Shown here piece by piece: positions 60,276-64,000 of a stretch of DNA of 64,000 nt. Origin of the DNA: Pseudomonas wenzhouensis. Lineage in GTDB: Bacteria > Pseudomonadota > Gammaproteobacteria > Pseudomonadales > Pseudomonadaceae. The stretch covers positions 1,860,001 through 1,924,000 of the forward strand of contig NZ_CP072610.1 of the NCBI RefSeq assembly GCF_021029445.1, written 5' to 3'. The notes beneath the pieces were generated by a model. That model saw only the letters and a program-made list of their open reading frames with translations, was not told the DNA's origin and did not search any database. Made by a program: the position numbers and the translations under genes. The first letter of the stretch is position 1. Each line of letters opens with the position of its first letter.

Positions 60276-62474
60276 ATGAGCTTCGGCGCCGATGAAGAGA
60301 TTCTCCAGGATTTCCTGGTAGAGGCCGGCGAGATTCTCGAACAGTTGTCCGAACAGTTGGTCGAGCTGGAAAGCCGGCCGGACGACATGAACCTGCTCAA
60401 CGCCATCTTTCGCGGTTTCCATACCGTGAAGGGCGGGGCGGGCTTCCTCCAGCTCAATGAGTTGGTGGAGTGCTGCCATATCGCCGAAAACGTCTTCGAC
60501 ATCCTGCGTAAGGGTGAGCGGCGCGTCGATTCGGAACTCATGGATGTGGTGCTCGAGGCTCTTGATGCTGTCAACGGCATGTTCGGCGAGGTGCGTGAGC
60601 GCCGCGAGCCGACGCCTGCTTCCCCAGAACTGCTGGCAGCCCTGGCGCGTCTTGCCGAGCCTGGTGGTGCGGCAGAGGCGGCAGTGCCGGCTGCGGCTGA
60701 GGCGGAACCCGAAGCTGAACCGGTCTCTGCGCCGGTGGCATCGGGCGACATCACCGACAGTGAGTTCGAACAGCTGCTCGGTGCGCTGGGTGAGGCGCCG
60801 GCTGCTGAAACGGCCGAGTCAGGTGCGGCGGCCGATGAGATCACCGACGACGAGTTCGAGTCGCTGCTCGACCAGTTGCATGGCAAGGGCCAGTTCACCG
60901 TCACAGCCGAGGTTGCTGCGGCGCCTGCTGCCGCCCCGGCCGGTGATGAAATTACCGATGACGAGTTCGAAGCACTGCTCGATCAGTTGCACGGCAAGGG
61001 GCAGTTCGCTGTGCCGGCCGCACCTGCTGAGCCGGTGGACGTTGTTGCCAGCACGCCTGCCGCTGCGAGCGACGATATCACTGACGATGAGTTCGAGTCG
61101 TTGCTCGATCAGTTGCATGGCAAGGGCAAGTTCGTGCCGCCGAGTGATCCGGCTCCGGCACCTGCTGCCGCTGCTGCCAAACCTGCTGCGGCATCGAAGC
61201 CCGACGCGCCGGCCAAGCCAGCCCCGGCCAGGGCCGAGCCTGCTGCGCCTGCCCGTGCCCCTGCTGCGCCGGCACCTGCTGCCGACAAGGCGCCTGCGGC
61301 GAGCGAGGCGGAAACCACCGTACGGGTCGATACCGCACGCCTCGATGAAATCATGAACATGGTCGGCGAGCTGGTGTTGGTGCGTAACCGTCTGGTTCGC
61401 CTGGGACTCAACAGCGGCGACGAGGCCATGGCCAAGGCCGTGTCGAACCTCGATGTGGTCACGGCCGATCTGCAGACCTCGGTCATGAAGACCCGCATGC
61501 AGCCGATCAAGAAGGTGTTCGGCCGCTTCCCGCGCCTGGTACGCGATCTGGCGCGCAACCTGAAGAAGGAAATCAACCTCGAGCTGGTGGGCGAGGAAAC
61601 CGACCTCGACAAGAACCTGGTCGAGGCGCTGGCTGACCCGCTGGTGCACTTGGTGCGCAACGCCGTCGACCATGGTGTGGAAACCCCGGAAGAGCGCGAG
61701 AAGGCTGGCAAGTCCCGTGCTGGGCGCGTGGTGCTGTCTGCCGAGCAGGAAGGCGACCACATCTTGTTGTCGATCACCGATGACGGCAAGGGGATGGACG
61801 CCGACGTGCTGCGCGCCAAGGCCGTGGAGAAAGGCCTGCTGGACAAGGATGCGGCTGATCGCCTGAACGAGTTCGAATGCTACAACCTGATCTTCGCTCC
61901 GGGCTTCTCGACCAAGACCGAGATTTCCGACGTATCCGGCCGTGGTGTCGGCATGGATGTGGTGAAAACCAAGATTTCCCAGCTCAATGGCACGGTCAAC
62001 GTGTTCTCGCAGAAGGGCCAGGGCTCGAAGATCATCATCAAGGTGCCGCTGACCCTGGCGATCATGCCGACGCTGATGGTGATGCTGGAGAACCAGGCCT
62101 TTGCCTTCCCCTTGGTCAACGTCAACGAGATCTTCCATCTCGACCTGTCACGCACCAACGTGGTCGACGGCCAGGAAGTGGTGATCGTGCGCGACAAGGC
62201 GCTGCCCCTGTTCTATCTCAAGCGTTGGCTGGTGCCGCAGGCTTTCCAGGAGGAACAGCGCGAAGGCCATGTGGTGATCCTCACCGTGGGCAGCCATCGC
62301 ATCGGCTTTGTCGTCGATCAATTGGTCGGTCAGGAAGAAGTGGTAATCAAACCACTGGGCAAGATGCTGCAAGGCACGCCCGGCATGTCCGGCGCCACGA
62401 TCACCGGTGACGGACGCATCGCGTTGATTCTCGACGTACCGAGCATGCTCAAGCGCTACGCTCGACGTTTCTGA
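60276..62474 (+). CDS. cheA: Chemotaxis histidine kinase CheA
   Basis: The 732-residue chemotaxis kinase. P1 Hpt domain with His49 (FHTVKGGAGF), a long middle with acidic repeats (below) and an Ala/Pro-rich linker (about 290-345) in place of a recognisable P2 domain, then P3 dimerisation (LDEIMNMVGELVLVRNRLVR), P4 kinase (HLVRNAVDHGVETPEERE; GRGVGMDVV) and P5 CheW-like domain. Other partners (cheW, cheR) lie outside the window. Confidence 0.97.
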   Translation: MSFGADEEILQDFLVEAGEILEQLSEQLVELESRPDDMNLLNAIFRGFHTVKGGAGFLQLNELVECCHIAENVFDILRKGERRVDSELMDVVLEALDAVNGMFGEVRERREPTPASPELLAALARLAEPGGAAEAAVPAAAEAEPEAEPVSAPVASGDITDSEFEQLLGALGEAPAAETAESGAAADEITDDEFESLLDQLHGKGQFTVTAEVAAAPAAAPAGDEITDDEFEALLDQLHGKGQFAVPAAPAEPVDVVASTPAAASDDITDDEFESLLDQLHGKGKFVPPSDPAPAPAAAAAKPAAASKPDAPAKPAPARAEPAAPARAPAAPAPAADKAPAASEAETTVRVDTARLDEIMNMVGELVLVRNRLVRLGLNSGDEAMAKAVSNLDVVTADLQTSVMKTRMQPIKKVFGRFPRLVRDLARNLKKEINLELVGEETDLDKNLVEALADPLVHLVRNAVDHGVETPEEREKAGKSRAGRVVLSAEQEGDHILLSITDDGKGMDADVLRAKAVEKGLLDKDAADRLNEFECYNLIFAPGFSTKTEISDVSGRGVGMDVVKTKISQLNGTVNVFSQKGQGSKIIIKVPLTLAIMPTLMVMLENQAFAFPLVNVNEIFHLDLSRTNVVDGQEVVIVRDKALPLFYLKRWLVPQAFQEEQREGHVVILTVGSHRIGFVVDQLVGQEEVVIKPLGKMLQGTPGMSGATITGDGRIALILDVPSMLKRYARRF
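60744..61133 (+). repeat. Four acidic peptide repeats in the CheA linker
   Basis: Three close copies of [DE][DE]ITDDEFE(S/A)LLDQLHGKG start at 60834, 60945 and 61071, and a diverged copy (GDITDSEFEQLLGAL) starts at 60744. The spacing is about 90-126 bases. They resemble the FliM N-terminal and CheZ C-terminal peptides, which bind CheY. A role as CheY or CheB docking sites replacing P2 is inferred. Confidence 0.8.
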
Positions 62475-62481
62475 TGTTTCG

Positions 62482-62505
62482 CGGCATGGGCTGAGGCCCA
62501 TGCCG
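62482..62505 (+). other. Strong hairpin between cheA and cheB
   Basis: CGGCATGGGC (62482-62491) pairs perfectly with GCCCATGCCG (62496-62505) around TGAG, directly followed by TTTAGGAG, the cheB ribosome binding site. It may set the cheA:cheB ratio by attenuation or by shielding the message end; there is too short a T run for a strong terminator. Confidence 0.6.
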
Positions 62506-62518
62506 TTTAGGAGTGTGT

Positions 62519-63655
62519 ATGGTAGTCAAGGTTCTGGTGGTGGACGACTCCGGCTTCTTTCGCCGGCGCGTTTCGGAGATTCTGTCTGCTGATTCCAGCA
62601 TTCAGGTCGTGGGTACGGCCACCAATGGGCGTGAGGCCATCGATCAGGCGCTGGCGCTCAAGCCGGACGTGATCACCATGGATTACGAGATGCCGATGAT
62701 GGACGGCATCACCGCTGTGCGAAACATCATGCAGCGCTGTCCAACGCCGGTGCTGATGTTCTCCTCGCTGACGCACGAAGGGGCTCGTATCACGCTCGAT
62801 GCCCTGGATGCCGGGGCGGTGGATTTTCTGCCGAAGAATTTCGAGGACATCTCGCGTAACCCCGAGAAGGTCAAGCAGATGCTGTGCGAGAAGGTGCACA
62901 GCATCGCGCGCAGCAATCGGCGTTTCAGCTCGGCTGCAGTGGCGCCGGCGCCGACTGTGGCCAGCCCGAATGCGGCGCCGATTAGCCGTCCTGCTGTCTC
63001 GACACGACCTGCTGCACCGGCTCCCGCTGCTCCTGCGCGTCCGGCATCATCTGTCGGTGGTGCCGCCCCTACGTCATCCGCGCCCAAGCGCAAGGCTTAC
63101 AAGCTGGTTGCCATCGGCACCTCGACCGGTGGCCCGGTGGCTCTGCAGCGTGTGCTGACCCAGCTACCGGCGAATTTTCCAGCGCCCATCGTACTCATCC
63201 AGCATATGCCGGCCGCGTTCACCAAGGCCTTTGCCGAGCGCCTGGACAAGCTGTGCCGCATTCAGGTCAAGGAAGCCGAAGACGGCGATATTCTGCGGCC
63301 TGGTCTGGCGCTGCTGGCACCTGGCGGCAAGCAGATGATGGTCGATGCGCGCGGTGCGGTGAAAATCCTCCCGGGTGACGAGCGTCTCAACTACAAACCC
63401 TGTGTCGATATCACCTTCGGTTCGGCCGCCAAGTCCTATGGTGACAAGGTACTGGCCGTGGTACTCACCGGTATGGGCGCCGATGGCCGCGAGGGTGCGC
63501 GTCTGCTCAAGCAGGGCGGGAGCCAGGTATGGGCGCAGGATGAGGCCAGTTGCGTGATTTATGGCATGCCCATGGCGGTGGTCAAGGCCAATCTGACCGA
63601 TGCCGTCTACAGCCTCGATGACATTGGCCGGCATCTGACCGAGGCCTGCCAGTGA
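62519..63655 (+). CDS. cheB: Chemoreceptor methylesterase CheB
   Basis: A 378-residue protein with a receiver domain (Asp55 in [12 protein letters not shown]), an Ala/Pro-rich linker and a C-terminal methylesterase/deamidase domain ([15 protein letters not shown] with catalytic Ser; [18 protein letters not shown] with His; [17 protein letters not shown] with Asp). It resets receptor methylation after CheA phosphorylation. TAGGAG sets ATG 62519. Confidence 0.96.
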   Translation: MVVKVLVVDDSGFFRRRVSEILSADSSIQVVGTATNGREAIDQALALKPDVITMDYEMPMMDGITAVRNIMQRCPTPVLMFSSLTHEGARITLDALDAGAVDFLPKNFEDISRNPEKVKQMLCEKVHSIARSNRRFSSAAVAPAPTVASPNAAPISRPAVSTRPAAPAPAAPARPASSVGGAAPTSSAPKRKAYKLVAIGTSTGGPVALQRVLTQLPANFPAPIVLIQHMPAAFTKAFAERLDKLCRIQVKEAEDGDILRPGLALLAPGGKQMMVDARGAVKILPGDERLNYKPCVDITFGSAAKSYGDKVLAVVLTGMGADGREGARLLKQGGSQVWAQDEASCVIYGMPMAVVKANLTDAVYSLDDIGRHLTEACQ

Positions 63656-63680
63656 ACAGTGTTGATGCGGAAACCTGCGC

Positions 63681-64000
63681 ATGGATGTACTGAGCCTTAT
63701 TGGCGTCATCCTGGCGTTCGTTGCCATTCTGGGCGGCAATTATCTTGAGGGTGGGCATGCTAGTGCCTTGCTCAATGGCCCGGCCGCGCTGATCGTCATC
63801 GGTGGCACCTTGGGTGCAGCGTTTCTGCAGGCGCCCGTGCAGGTATTCAAGCGGGCCATGGGGATCCTGCGCTGGATTTTCTTTCCGCCGCGTATCGATC
63901 TGCCCGGTGGTATCAATCGTGTGGTTGGCTGGAGCATGGTGGCGCGCAAGGAAGGCCTGCTGGGGCTTGAAGCGGTCGCCGATGCCGAGCCTGATCCCTA
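63681..64000 (+). CDS. motC: Flagellar stator protein MotC (partial, 5' end)
   Basis: The start of a MotA-family stator gene, cut by the window end after about 106 codons. It begins MDVLSLIGVILAFVAILGGN with a first transmembrane helix, followed by GPAALIVIGGTLGAAFLQAP. Its position after cheB is that of motC in the Pseudomonas motCD stator, the second set beside motAB. motD should follow beyond the window. Confidence 0.92.
   Translation, partial: MDVLSLIGVILAFVAILGGNYLEGGHASALLNGPAALIVIGGTLGAAFLQAPVQVFKRAMGILRWIFFPPRIDLPGGINRVVGWSMVARKEGLLGLEAVADAEPDP

Noticed and set aside
1..64000. Mobile elements, tRNA-associated integration or attachment repeats at the island borders
   Set aside because: I found no transposase, integrase, tRNA gene or clear direct repeats flanking 8-28.7 kb; exchange by homologous recombination through the flanking flagellar genes is more likely.

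Overview
The window is a 64 kb stretch of a GC-rich Pseudomonas chromosome. It carries most of a polar-flagellum and chemotaxis gene cluster with a sugar-biosynthesis island inserted in it. Every gene I accept lies on the + strand. Gene order (flgGHIJKL, glycosylation island, fliC-flaG-fliDS, fleQ, fleSR, fliEFGHIJ, hsbA-hsbR-hptB, fliK, fliLMNOPQR, flhB, flhA-flhF-fleN-fliA, cheYZAB, motC) and protein sequence both point to Pseudomonas. fliK and the hsbA/hsbR/hptB trio sit between fliJ and fliL, and the two halves of the cluster are contiguous. That resembles P. putida, P. fluorescens or P. mendocina-type genomes rather than P. aeruginosa, where these blocks are split. I cannot name the species. 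I see no tRNA, rRNA, insertion sequence, phage or CRISPR, and no intergenic gap longer than 300 bases.

Layout: 1-7.9 kb holds distal rod, L/P ring, muramidase/rod cap and hook-filament junction genes. 8.1-28.7 kb is the island. It encodes CDP-6-deoxysugar enzymes (rfbF, rfbG, rfbH), an HddC-like sugar nucleotidyltransferase, a CBS-GHMP sugar kinase fusion, a NeuB-type synthase fused to a second TIM barrel, three methyltransferases, a thiamine-diphosphate enzyme of the acetolactate synthase/YerE type, three SDR oxidoreductases, a free-standing TIM-barrel isomerase-like protein, a LicD-like phosphotransferase, an NAD-dependent epimerase/dehydratase and one very large multidomain glycosyltransferase next to fliC. 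29-33.7 kb holds flagellin, cap and export chaperones. 34-38.2 kb holds the master regulators FleQ and FleS/FleR. 38.4-57.3 kb holds basal body, C-ring, export apparatus and FlhF. 57.4-64 kb holds FleN, FliA, the chemotaxis core and the start of motC.

The most notable part is the island. From its content it should build an unusual, probably branched and methylated deoxysugar, possibly with a nonulosonate-like and a phosphate-linked component, and attach it to flagellin. No flagellin-glycan pathway known to me has this enzyme set. The island also looks wired into flagellar control. A good sigma-54 promoter match (8029-8044) is followed by a FleQ-box-like sequence (8070-8083). The same arrangement, a box about 25-28 bases after the -12 element, recurs at flhA, fliD and more weakly fliE. 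A FleQ-like box also overlaps the -35 element of the proposed fleQ promoter, which suggests autoregulation. Late island genes may also have a FliA-type promoter (22328-22353).

All promoter and operator calls come from matching consensus by eye. Substrates of the island enzymes are inferred from family membership and have not been demonstrated.
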